From contig DATKWF010000084.1 in NCBI GenBank assembly GCA_035529715.1, forward strand, positions 1-29,394: a stretch of DNA of 29,394 nucleotides. Reading direction: 5' to 3'. Below are positions 13,979 through 22,478 of the stretch, in pieces; the stretch's first letter is position 1, and each line of letters starts with the position of its first letter. The notes beneath the pieces were generated by a model that had not been told where the DNA came from, ran no database searches, and saw only the letters and a program-made list of their open reading frames with translations. Source of the DNA: DATKWF01 sp035529715. Its GTDB lineage: Bacteria; Chloroflexota; Dehalococcoidia; Dehalococcoidales; RBG-16-60-22. Both the position numbers and the translations under genes were made by a program.

Positions 13979-15325
13979 CTATGGCTTCCACGCCTTGAGG
14001 TAGGCTGGAATATGAGCTCCCTCCCTGGGACCAACCAGTATTTCCCAGCCGGGTAGTTCCTCTTCTAAGCCACCGCTTTCAGGGGCAAGGTATCCCGGGA
14101 TTACCAGTTTATGATTTTTCACCTTGTCCTCAATGCCGCACTTTTTAACGAAGGGGGCAATAATATCAGCGCTGAACTTACCGGCTGCCCAGGCAGTCAG
14201 AACCGAAAGCCCTTCGGTATCTTTGACCAGCAGCCAGCTGGGGACCTTGCTGTTTTCTATTTCCCCGGAGACAATGAAGTAGGTAAGCGAAAAGTTGGAG
14301 GTAATCAGCACCGGGGAGTTTTCGTCGGGGTTGTTGATTTCGTATATTCCCTCGGCGGTGGCCAGCGGGCGCTGGGGGTCGGTATAGATGTTCATCCTCT
14401 CCACGAGCAGAGGGAACAGGCTCTCTCCTTGAAAGTCAGAAAGAACGATAATGCCGCCGTATTTAGCCACAAAGATAGAGGCAATCACTGCTTCCTTCAT
14501 CGGGTTATCGGTCATCTCGCCGGGGAAAGTAATGGTGGGGAATCCCAGGGGGCGGAACTTATTATTCAGGGCGGAACTCCTGATAATTACCTGGTCCTCA
14601 AATGCCTGGCGGATGGTTCTTGAGCCGGAATCAAGGACAATATTCTTGATACCGACCTCGGTCAGTTTACCAGTGAGCTGGGCAAGTCCCTCAAGGCTGG
14701 AGGCTTTCACCGCTACCGGGCATGAACTTTCCCTGGCTAAACTGGCTACTTTGTCCAGGTTGTCTTCAGTGGCAGCGTAAAGCAGTGGTTTGCGGTCGGC
14801 ACAGACCTTCAGACCGGCAGCCAGGATATCGGGGTTGGTACTCATCAGGATAATGCCGCAGTCGCTGTTTTGCTTGACTTTATTAACTACAGCCTCGAAT
14901 TTTACCGCGTCTCCCGATTCACACTTTACGGCTACCAGCTCAGGGCGGAGGGTGATTCCGACCCGTTGATACTGGAGCTGCTGGCATTTCTCCAATCTGG
15001 CGTTTATCTCGGCATCAGCCATGGTATCGCTGATGAGGATGGCCAGGCCGGGAGGATTTTCAAACCTTTTTTCGTGGCGGAACATAACTGTCTCGCCACC
15101 GATTTTCAGTGCCCTGTCACCGACGCCGATAGTGACCGGCAGGATGGGTGGGGCTGATGCTTCCTCCAGTTTGACTCTTGCCTCCTCGGAGACATATGGA
15201 CAGGCGCTCAATTCCACCTTGCCTGAGGCCATGTTCATGGCGAAGGCAAGGCAGGTAGGCACGCCGCATTCGCCGCAGTTCGTCTTCGGTAGCAGTTTAA
15301 ATATTTCAATTCCGGTAAGTGGCAT
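13979..15325 (-). CDS. acsC: Corrinoid iron-sulfur protein large subunit
   Basis: A 448-residue gamma subunit of the corrinoid Fe-S protein. The N-terminal [4Fe-4S] motif (C17, C20, C25, C42) provides the electron for reductive reactivation of Co(II). A TIM-barrel middle domain and a C-terminal corrinoid-binding domain follow (VIPGYLAPESGGLEEELPGW minus flanks; GWEILVGPREGAHIPAYLK region). It pairs with AcsD and carries methyl from AcsE to AcsB. The ATG at 15325 has AAAGGA upstream. It lies 16 bp after acsB and directly before acsE. Confidence 0.97.
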   Translation of the reverse strand: MPLTGIEIFKLLPKTNCGECGVPTCLAFAMNMASGKVELSACPYVSEEARVKLEEASAPPILPVTIGVGDRALKIGGETVMFRHEKRFENPPGLAILISDTMADAEINARLEKCQQLQYQRVGITLRPELVAVKCESGDAVKFEAVVNKVKQNSDCGIILMSTNPDILAAGLKVCADRKPLLYAATEDNLDKVASLARESSCPVAVKASSLEGLAQLTGKLTEVGIKNIVLDSGSRTIRQAFEDQVIIRSSALNNKFRPLGFPTITFPGEMTDNPMKEAVIASIFVAKYGGIIVLSDFQGESLFPLLVERMNIYTDPQRPLATAEGIYEINNPDENSPVLITSNFSLTYFIVSGEIENSKVPSWLLVKDTEGLSVLTAWAAGKFSADIIAPFVKKCGIEDKVKNHKLVIPGYLAPESGGLEEELPGWEILVGPREGAHIPAYLKAWKP

Positions 15326-15341
15326 TGGTCAAATTCCTTTG

Positions 15342-17549
15342 CTAGCCTAATATTGGTTCCATGGTAAGGGCCGGGTGCCCCTTCTCTTGCAGGAAGGGGA
15401 GAATCTCTTCTTCAGTGGTGCCGATTGTTTCATCAGCAATCATATCCGGCAGGTCGGGCATGCCCATCTCCTCGGCTCTTGCCTTAAGCCGTTCGGCAAT
15501 CTCTTCCTTCAGCGTCTTGGGCATCCAGACCATTCTTAGCAAACCACCATCGGCGATGATGAACTTCCTCTGGGTGATATTATACTTGCCGTGGCCGACA
15601 AAGCCAGGGGTACTTATACCTCCGCCGATAGTACCGGCCAGGGTAGTGAATTTCATTCCGGAGGGAGTATCTCCCCTGTATTCCCGGTTTACTGTCATCA
15701 CGCCGTTGGACAGGGGAAGGACAGCGGCAATACACTCGCAGCAGCCGCAGGTAGTCATCGGGTCATTGACCATGCTGTAGAAATTATAGTGGTCTATCTT
15801 GCCGCGGGAAGCCTTAAACACAAACTCATTTACCCCCTGCCACTGCCCAAACTTGGCATCAATAATATCCCCCTTGGGTACCGGCTGGTTGGGTCCGGTC
15901 GGGTTAATCTCGTGGGCAGCTTTGCAGTCCATCCAGTTATAGGAACCGCAGAGTCCGGTTCTCTCTGGACTGATGACACAGACATGGCTGGGGGCAAAGG
16001 ACTGGCACAGAGTGCATGAGTAATAGGTATCGGTGGTTTCATCGGTCATGCCCTCAATTCGGGCATCTCGGACTGCATATACTGCTTTGGCTTTGTCCAG
16101 CGTCTCCTTTACCTTGTCCTCTTTGGTGTATATTTTTACCTGGAGCTTGTTAAATATCCGGCCGAAGTCCTGGTGCAGTTTGGCGTGCAGCAGGGAACCG
16201 ATGTGGGATAGTTTGAAGCCTTTTTCTACTGCTTGTTTACTGACTCGCAGCCAGGCAATATCCCTCTGCCCGATGTGCATTATTCCCTGGGCGTAATTTA
16301 TCAGATGGTGGATTTGTCGCTCAAGGATGGGTTCATAGTCCTCCTGCATGTTCCTGCCGGCAACCTCAACCGCTATCGCCATGGGCAGGGTAGAACCAGC
16401 CTGGACATCGGCTAGTTCAGGCCCAATCACCTCAATCTTACCGTCCTCTACCTTATCCATTCGCTTGCTGGTGACCCATTCCACCATTGGGGTTCTGCCG
16501 CCGCCGCATTCCAGATAGATATTTTCGCCGCGAACTCTTTCACCTTCAAAGGCGGGACTATAGGCTACCGGCACCGGTACCTCGGCTATGGTAACTTTCA
16601 GGCCCCTGACCTCTATTGCCTTGGCTACTATTTTATCGTGAGGGATGTTGGAGACCACATGCTCGTAGGTGCAAATTCCCGTGGGCAGTATCTCCGGTAT
16701 GGGCGTGTCGGCAATGGTGGGGAATCCCCAGTTGACAGCACCGGCGGCGTTAGCATACCACTCATCGGTAACATAGCCCAGAGGCAGCACGAAAGCAAAG
16801 GTGCGGTCCTTGTTATAGATAAGTATTTTTCTATAGTCACCGGGTTCAATACCGCCAAAGGACATGGCTACTCTGGTGGCAAAGCCCATGGCAAACACGG
16901 TGGCACTGACATCTGGCCCAAAGGATACCAGCCGGGTTGGCCACCCAATCTGCACTCCCGCTTCCAGAAGCTGTTCGGCGAATCTCTTGCTGTTATATTC
17001 AGCTGCCATAAAGACGTAGATGTCCTTTTGCTGGAGTTCCTGGGCGATTTTAGCCGCTATTTCATTGGTGGGTGCGGCACCAAGAACACCGGCGAAGCCG
17101 GGGGCAGTGCCATCAACAAACTCCATACCTCTCTTTCTGATGATAACGTCATCGGCGGCACCTAGCCAGATGTTGCTGTCGGTGATGTCTTCCTGTTTTG
17201 TATAAAAGTCAGGCTCTTCCAGATACCTTATGGCTTCAATTATTTCTTCGGCGAAGAAGGTTGCCATCCCCGCATCAAGGGCTGGCGCCAGATAGGGCAG
17301 GGGGTGTACTTCTCTGACCGGTGGCGGGAGCAGGGATTTACATTTTTTCAGTATCGGCTCCATATCACCCAGCTTTTCCACCTTTTTGCCTAAGATACCA
17401 TAGATTACCGGCAGATAGTAGGCAGTATTGGGGAAGCCGACTGGTTCGTTTGCTCCCCATTTATCCATTGCCCGCTGCCACTTCTCTTCTGCCTGCTTGA
17501 CAATCTTGTGAGCTCCTCTAATTGCGGCTGAGGCGATGATCTTTGACAT
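15342..17549 (-). CDS. acsB: Acetyl-CoA synthase (CODH/ACS alpha subunit)
   Basis: A 735-residue bacterial-type ACS, full length next to Moorella AcsB (about 729), including the N-terminal domain that docks on CODH and that archaeal CdhC lacks. It condenses CO, the methyl group from AcsCD, and CoA. The A-cluster ligands are all visible: the [4Fe-4S] cysteines C512, C515, C524 and C534, and the distal-nickel Cys-Gly-Cys at C601 and C603, each shifted about six residues from Moorella numbering. AAGGAG lies 8 bp before the ATG. It is 34 bp downstream of acsA, in the usual A-B order of the CODH/ACS complex. Confidence 0.98.
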   Translation of the reverse strand: MSKIIASAAIRGAHKIVKQAEEKWQRAMDKWGANEPVGFPNTAYYLPVIYGILGKKVEKLGDMEPILKKCKSLLPPPVREVHPLPYLAPALDAGMATFFAEEIIEAIRYLEEPDFYTKQEDITDSNIWLGAADDVIIRKRGMEFVDGTAPGFAGVLGAAPTNEIAAKIAQELQQKDIYVFMAAEYNSKRFAEQLLEAGVQIGWPTRLVSFGPDVSATVFAMGFATRVAMSFGGIEPGDYRKILIYNKDRTFAFVLPLGYVTDEWYANAAGAVNWGFPTIADTPIPEILPTGICTYEHVVSNIPHDKIVAKAIEVRGLKVTIAEVPVPVAYSPAFEGERVRGENIYLECGGGRTPMVEWVTSKRMDKVEDGKIEVIGPELADVQAGSTLPMAIAVEVAGRNMQEDYEPILERQIHHLINYAQGIMHIGQRDIAWLRVSKQAVEKGFKLSHIGSLLHAKLHQDFGRIFNKLQVKIYTKEDKVKETLDKAKAVYAVRDARIEGMTDETTDTYYSCTLCQSFAPSHVCVISPERTGLCGSYNWMDCKAAHEINPTGPNQPVPKGDIIDAKFGQWQGVNEFVFKASRGKIDHYNFYSMVNDPMTTCGCCECIAAVLPLSNGVMTVNREYRGDTPSGMKFTTLAGTIGGGISTPGFVGHGKYNITQRKFIIADGGLLRMVWMPKTLKEEIAERLKARAEEMGMPDLPDMIADETIGTTEEEILPFLQEKGHPALTMEPILG

Positions 17550-17583
17550 GTATTGGACTCCTTACCTGACTTGTTTATGGCGT

Positions 17584-19551
17584 TTAGACTGATTCCATCT
17601 CACGTCTCATTGCCATATCATAGAGAACTCTTTCTCTGGCTTTATCAATACCCAGGGCTTTGCGCTTCTTGTCGATGTGTTCAATCATGAGCCGGGCGGC
17701 TTTGATCGGGTCCGGCTCAAATGCCCACATTCCCCCATATATAGCCTCAAAGTCCCTGAACAGATATTCGGTTACCTTTTTGCTACCCAGCGTGGGCCAG
17801 GTAACTCCAAACACGGTGAATACTCCTGAACCAACGAAGTACTGACCGATGGAGATGGCTTTTTCACTCATCCACTCCGGGGCAGCCCCGGCGACAGGCA
17901 GGTCACTGATGTCGTCACCCAGTCCACCATCCTTGACCATGGCGGTGACGGCTATCAGGATGCGACTGTTGTCAACACAAGAACCCATGTGCAACACTGG
18001 CGGTATGCCTACTGCTTCGGACACTGAGGCCAGTCCCTCGCCAGCATATTTGGCGGCTGCCTCCGGCACCATCAATCCTGCCTTGGCACAGGCCATGGCG
18101 GCACACCCGGTTTGAAGCACCAGTACATCGTTTTTAATCAGTTCCTTGACCATGGTGACATGACTATCATCGTGCCTGACCCGGGCGTTATTGCAGCCAA
18201 CCACCCCGGCCACTCCCCTGATACGACCGTTGATAATATTATCGTTTAACGGCCGGTAGGAAGCCCGGAACATCCCGCCCAGCAGGTAGTTGATGGTTTC
18301 GTGGCTGAAGCCGGCAATCAGGTCGGTTTTTTTATTTGGAATACGGATGTTTTTCCCTCTATTGGGGAAATTATCAATAGCGGTTTTGATTATATTTTGG
18401 GCTGAGTCAGCCGCTTTACGCTCGTCAAACTCCATATGAGTGGTGCCTTCAATCTTGGCTCTGGAGTCAGTGGTGATGATTTTGGTATGGAAGCAGTTGG
18501 CGACATCAGCCAGTCCCTGCATGATACACTGGACATCAACCACCATTGCCTCTACTGCACCGGTGACTATTGCCAGCTCCTGCTGCAGGAAATTCCCGGC
18601 GATGGGCACCCCGTGGCGCATCAGTATCTCGTTGGCAGTGCAGCACATACCGGACAGGTTTATACCCTGGGCACCTTTGGACTTGGCATATTTAATCATC
18701 TTCGGGTCTTGAGCCATGACAGCGAGCATCTCGGCCAGCTGAGGCTCATGACCGTGGATGATAATGTTTACTTCGTCGTCTTTGAGCACGCCGAGGTTTA
18801 TCTGGCTGTGTACCGGTGCCGGGTTACCAAACATAACATCCTGAAGGTCAGTGGCAATCATGCTGCCTCCCCAGCCATCGGCCAGGGCGGTTCTGGTCCC
18901 CTGCAGGAGTAAATTCTGGTAATCCTGGTCAACTCCCATGTGGGTGCGGTGCATTGCCTCTACCACTTCTCTATCTATGCCTCTGGGAGTGACCCCCAGC
19001 CGCCGCCATATTTCCTGGCGTTTTAAAGGTGCTCGTTTTAAGAGCAAAAGTTCCCCCTCTTGTTTACCGAACTCGTTCATGAGAGTTTCGCCAGCATCAA
19101 CAGCTATTTCATTATTGGTGCGGTTGCCGATATTGATGCCAAGGTCCAGGGCTAGTTGCAGGAGTTTCTGCTCGTCTTTGATTTCAAGGCCTGGTGACTC
19201 CCCCTTGGCTGCCAGTAGAAAGGCTTCGGTCACCCGGCGACCGTGGTCACTGTGGGCGGCAGCTCCGGCGGCTATCTTGCGGAGGAAATTACGGGCAGCG
19301 ATAGTCTCCGCCGTAGCGCCACAAACGCCCGTACGCTTCTTCTTCTCTTCGGGTGTTTCCTCTTTTCCTTTGGGTAGTGGCACCCGGCACGGTCCCATGG
19401 CGCAGATATTACAGCAGCTGCCCTCGGCACCGATAGGACAGGGCTTCATTGCCTCTGCCCGCTCGAAAACCACCCGCACCCCATCCTGAGCCGCCTTGTC
19501 TATCATCTCATTGGTAGCCTGGTCAATGCTTTTGATTTCCTTTTCTGCCAT
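17584..19551 (-). CDS. acsA: Carbon monoxide dehydrogenase catalytic subunit (CODH/ACS beta)
   Basis: A 655-residue nickel CODH that interconverts CO2 and CO. From the ATG at 19551, D-cluster cysteines are C38 and C46, and B-cluster cysteines C47, C50, C55 and C77. C-cluster ligands are H268, C303 or C304, C342, C453, C483 and C525, so all expected metal ligands are present. The B-cluster loop between C55 and C77 is about eight residues longer than in CooS of Carboxydothermus and is rich in Lys/Glu. The ATG is preferred over a TTG at 19566 because AAAGG sits at good spacing before it. It is flanked by acsD and acsB, so it belongs to the ACS complex rather than a stand-alone CooS. Confidence 0.98.
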   Translation of the reverse strand: MAEKEIKSIDQATNEMIDKAAQDGVRVVFERAEAMKPCPIGAEGSCCNICAMGPCRVPLPKGKEETPEEKKKRTGVCGATAETIAARNFLRKIAAGAAAHSDHGRRVTEAFLLAAKGESPGLEIKDEQKLLQLALDLGINIGNRTNNEIAVDAGETLMNEFGKQEGELLLLKRAPLKRQEIWRRLGVTPRGIDREVVEAMHRTHMGVDQDYQNLLLQGTRTALADGWGGSMIATDLQDVMFGNPAPVHSQINLGVLKDDEVNIIIHGHEPQLAEMLAVMAQDPKMIKYAKSKGAQGINLSGMCCTANEILMRHGVPIAGNFLQQELAIVTGAVEAMVVDVQCIMQGLADVANCFHTKIITTDSRAKIEGTTHMEFDERKAADSAQNIIKTAIDNFPNRGKNIRIPNKKTDLIAGFSHETINYLLGGMFRASYRPLNDNIINGRIRGVAGVVGCNNARVRHDDSHVTMVKELIKNDVLVLQTGCAAMACAKAGLMVPEAAAKYAGEGLASVSEAVGIPPVLHMGSCVDNSRILIAVTAMVKDGGLGDDISDLPVAGAAPEWMSEKAISIGQYFVGSGVFTVFGVTWPTLGSKKVTEYLFRDFEAIYGGMWAFEPDPIKAARLMIEHIDKKRKALGIDKARERVLYDMAMRREMESV

Positions 19552-19574
19552 CTTGTTACCTTTCAATCTATGAG

Positions 19575-20522
19575 CTATGAGGTGGTTAATTCGGCAATCA
19601 TTTCCCGTACCAGTTTTATTGCCTCGGGATGTCTCATAATTAGCACATCAGCTCCCGCCAGCAGCAGGACCATGGCTGATATAGCTTCCATCAGGATGCC
19701 TCTCCTTCTGGCATCTCCCAGCTTGGGGTCTTCTGCTTCCGGGATTTTTACTTCTTTGGTCTTCCATACCTCGCTGGCTATATTGCAGATAATGGGCAAC
19801 TGGAGCTTATCATCCTGCTGGGTCAGGGCTGCCATTCTCATTCTCTCCATTACTGAATAACAGTATTCAATCCCGTAGCCGATGCCGCTGACAGTGGGGT
19901 CCATCACCAGTAATTCCTCGGGAACTCCAAGATTGCCCAGCAGGATATTGAGCTGCTTGGCAAGGTTTATATCTATTGGCGTTGACGCCGCCACGGTATG
20001 GTGGTAGGCGATAGCCGTGGCGCCAATTTTCTTGTGGTCCCCTTCCTCAACCGGCCCCAGAATCAGGTCTTTACCCTGGCAGACCTCAGCCACTTTTCGG
20101 AAAACCTCGGTATCTTTATCATGGTTAGCCGTACCCCAGACGATGAGCGGGACATCAATGGCATCGGCCACCTTCTTAACCACCTCGGAGGCTTCATCGG
20201 CACCTCGGTCAGCTCCATTGGGGTCAGTGCTTACCAGTTGCAGGCATATCATCTCGGCACCGTAGTCTTTGATGCACTTCTTCGCCCAGGCAACCGGGTC
20301 GTCAGTTACCCCAGGAAAAGGCTCCAGGGCTGCCTCAGGCCACTCCTCGGGAGGTGAGTCATAAACCTCCATGGCTATTTTCGGCAGATGAGGCATCTCG
20401 CCTTCAAAGAGGTGGAAGGGATAGGCGGTTTCACCACCGATGGTTACTGCCTTATCTCCCTTGCCCAGCTTAACCTCTCTAATCTTGCCGCTATACACTG
20501 TCTTTGGAATCTCAAAGGCCAT
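19575..20522 (-). CDS. acsD: Corrinoid iron-sulfur protein small subunit
   Basis: A 315-residue delta subunit that forms a heterodimer with AcsC and caps the corrinoid. Typical features are the start FEIPKTVYSGKIREVKLG, a TIM-barrel core with VWGTANHDKDTEVF and LGPVEEGDHKKIGA, and MDPTVSGIGYGIEY. I chose the ATG at 20522 because AAAGGAG lies 6 bp upstream; a TTG at 20540 would add six residues and overlap the small ORF before it. In this locus acsD precedes acsA and acsB, while acsC follows them, so the two corrinoid protein genes are split by the CODH/ACS genes. Confidence 0.97.
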   Translation of the reverse strand: MAFEIPKTVYSGKIREVKLGKGDKAVTIGGETAYPFHLFEGEMPHLPKIAMEVYDSPPEEWPEAALEPFPGVTDDPVAWAKKCIKDYGAEMICLQLVSTDPNGADRGADEASEVVKKVADAIDVPLIVWGTANHDKDTEVFRKVAEVCQGKDLILGPVEEGDHKKIGATAIAYHHTVAASTPIDINLAKQLNILLGNLGVPEELLVMDPTVSGIGYGIEYCYSVMERMRMAALTQQDDKLQLPIICNIASEVWKTKEVKIPEAEDPKLGDARRRGILMEAISAMVLLLAGADVLIMRHPEAIKLVREMIAELTTS

Positions 20523-20536
20523 GGTGTCTCCTTTGT

Positions 20537-20758
20537 TCAAGCCGGCGTTTTTCTCTTTTCACTACCAAACCATTCTTTCCCATACCAGTATCTCTCTGCG
20601 GTTTGCAGGTATTTCAGTTTTTCCTCCCTGCTCCCCAGTTTGTGCCGCCACTTCCCCTCCTCCGCGCCTGACTCCGGTTTGCCTTCCTTAAAGGGGGCAC
20701 CCGGTACTTCTACCTTGTCTCTGTCCGGGGCACTTCTGCCCTCAACTTCATATTCCAT
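20537..20758 (-). CDS. Small charged protein of unknown function between folD and acsD
   Basis: A 73-residue highly charged protein, rich in Lys, Glu, Gly and Pro in its first half, with an aromatic, basic end (YLQTAERYWYGKEWFG). It has no cysteines, signal peptide or membrane segment. A strong AAGGAGAGG stands before the ATG, and it is packed between folD (13 bp) and acsD (14 bp before its start), so translation is likely. I recognise no family. Its place at the head of acsD-acsA-acsB suggests a small accessory or assembly factor of the CODH/ACS complex; that is inference from position only. Confidence 0.65.
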   Translation of the reverse strand: MEYEVEGRSAPDRDKVEVPGAPFKEGKPESGAEEGKWRHKLGSREEKLKYLQTAERYWYGKEWFGSEKRKTPA

Positions 20759-20771
20759 AGACCTCTCCTTA

Positions 20772-21659
20772 TCAGGCTAGGCCAGCCGCCAGTTTGGCGG
20801 CTTTTATCGTATTCATCATAAGCATGGTTATTGTCATCGGTCCCACTCCACCGGGCACCGGAGTTATAGCTTTAGCCTTCTCCTTAACCGCATCAAAGTC
20901 AACGTCCCCCACCAGGATGGCTTTGCCTTCCGGGGTCTTGCCAATCCGGTTAACGCCGACATCAATGACCACTGCCCCTTCCTTGACCATGTCAGCGGTG
21001 ATGGCTTTGGGTCTGCCGGCGGCTACTATTAGTATATCAGCCCGCTTGGTGTGAAAGGAAATATCCCGGCTCCCGGTATGGCACACGGTGACCGTGGCAT
21101 TAGCTCCCTCTTTCTTTTGGAGGAGCATATTGGCGATGGGTTTACCCACGATATTGCTCCTCCCCACCACTACCACCTCTGCCCCCTCAATTTTAGTTCC
21201 AGACCTGATCAGTAGCTGCTGAATTCCATGAGGGGTACAGGGTAAATAATCCGGTTCGCCTATCATCAATTTGCCCACGTTCACCGGGTGAAAACCATCA
21301 ACATCCTTTTTGGGGTCTATCGCGTAGAGAACCTCGGTCTCATTGATATGCTTGGGCAGGGGTAACTGAACCAGAATCCCGTGAATCCTGGGGTCTTTAT
21401 TTAATTTGTTTACGAGAGCCAGCAGTTCTTCCTGAGTGGTCTCGGCGGGCAGGTCATGTCTTTCTGAATATATACCCAGGGCGAGGGATGTCCTTTCTTT
21501 TCCCCCGACATATGATTGAGACGCCGGGTCCTCACCGACGAGAACGGTAGCCAAGCCCGGCACCAAATTGTGCTTATCTTTGAGTTCGGCAATCTCCTGT
21601 TTTAGTTCCTCACGTATCTGTTTGGCAATCTCGGTTCCGCTGATAATCTGGGCTGTCAC
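20772..21659 (-). CDS. folD: Bifunctional methylene-THF dehydrogenase / methenyl-THF cyclohydrolase
   Basis: A 295-residue FolD that converts formyl-THF to methenyl- and methylene-THF. With the GTG at 21659 as start, the catalytic residues fall exactly at the E. coli positions: Y50, K54, Q98 and D121. The NADP-loop motif GRSNIVGKP and the C-terminal TPVPGGVGPMT are intact. AAGGAG precedes the GTG at good spacing; an in-frame TTG at 21674 is less likely. Because FolD covers both steps, no separate fchA is needed, which completes the methyl branch within this window. Confidence 0.97.
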   Translation of the reverse strand: MTAQIISGTEIAKQIREELKQEIAELKDKHNLVPGLATVLVGEDPASQSYVGGKERTSLALGIYSERHDLPAETTQEELLALVNKLNKDPRIHGILVQLPLPKHINETEVLYAIDPKKDVDGFHPVNVGKLMIGEPDYLPCTPHGIQQLLIRSGTKIEGAEVVVVGRSNIVGKPIANMLLQKKEGANATVTVCHTGSRDISFHTKRADILIVAAGRPKAITADMVKEGAVVIDVGVNRIGKTPEGKAILVGDVDFDAVKEKAKAITPVPGGVGPMTITMLMMNTIKAAKLAAGLA

Positions 21660-21686
21660 TTTAACTCCTTTCAAATAGGTCTTGTT

Positions 21687-22457
21687 TTATAATCTGCCCT
21701 TGATTTTTAAGATATTAGTCATTAAATTGTCAACCGCCCTTACCGCTCTGGAGGTATCAGGCAGTTCCAGGAATGACTTTAATTTAAGGTCATATTCGTT
21801 TATTTCCTCATCCAGGGGAATGGTAGTAGTGGGCTCAATACCCAGCCTGTCCAGTTCCCTGCTGACCAGTGGGTCTATCTCGTCGGGAACGAAGTTAATT
21901 ATTACCGATTGCCTTTTTACTGCCAGTTTGAGTTCATTTATCAGGTTCCTCAGGCGGGCAACGGTTCGCACCCCCTTTATTGAATGGTCGGAGACGAGGA
22001 GTAACTCGTCAATATTCTGCGTGGTTCTTCGGCTCAGGTGCTCCATCCCCGCCTCATTATCCATAACCATATAGGCATAGCTTTGTGTCAGGCTATCTAT
22101 GAATTTCCTCAGCAGGAGATTAGGGTAGCAATAGCATTCGGCACCCTCACCCCTCCCCATCGTTAACAGGTCCAGTCCTCTGCTTTCCGCCATAGCGTCA
22201 TTTAGTTTAAATTCCAGGTAAGCTTCTTTGGTCATTCCGGCAGGAATGTTTATTTTCTCTTTGTTAAAGGTGGCGATTATGGCACCGATAGTCTGTTTGA
22301 CACTGATTCCCAGGCTCTCACCAAGGTTGGCATTGGGGTCAGCATCAACCGCTAGGATTGGCTTCACCCCTTTCTTTATCAGGTAGCGGATTATCAGACT
22401 GGCTGTGGATGTCTTACCGCTACCACCTTTACCGGCTACGGCAATGTTGATACTCAA
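21687..22457 (-). CDS. cooC: CooC-type nickel-insertion ATPase (first copy)
   Basis: A 256-residue MinD-like P-loop ATPase. It has the deviant Walker A GKGGSGKT at residues 9-16, DADPNANLGESLG, a C-x-C pair (C108, C110) and a DNEAGMEHLSRRT segment. These are the hallmarks of CooC/AcsF, which dimerise through the CxC motif and deliver nickel to CODH or ACS. The start is a TTG with GAGG 8 bp upstream; no ATG or GTG fits. It lies between acsV and folD. The other copy (26270-27043) differs in many positions, so the two may serve AcsA and AcsB separately. Confidence 0.92.
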   Translation of the reverse strand: MSINIAVAGKGGSGKTSTASLIIRYLIKKGVKPILAVDADPNANLGESLGISVKQTIGAIIATFNKEKINIPAGMTKEAYLEFKLNDAMAESRGLDLLTMGRGEGAECYCYPNLLLRKFIDSLTQSYAYMVMDNEAGMEHLSRRTTQNIDELLLVSDHSIKGVRTVARLRNLINELKLAVKRQSVIINFVPDEIDPLVSRELDRLGIEPTTTIPLDEEINEYDLKLKSFLELPDTSRAVRAVDNLMTNILKIKGRL

Positions 22458-22478
22458 GTGGTTATCCTCTGGTTCGTG

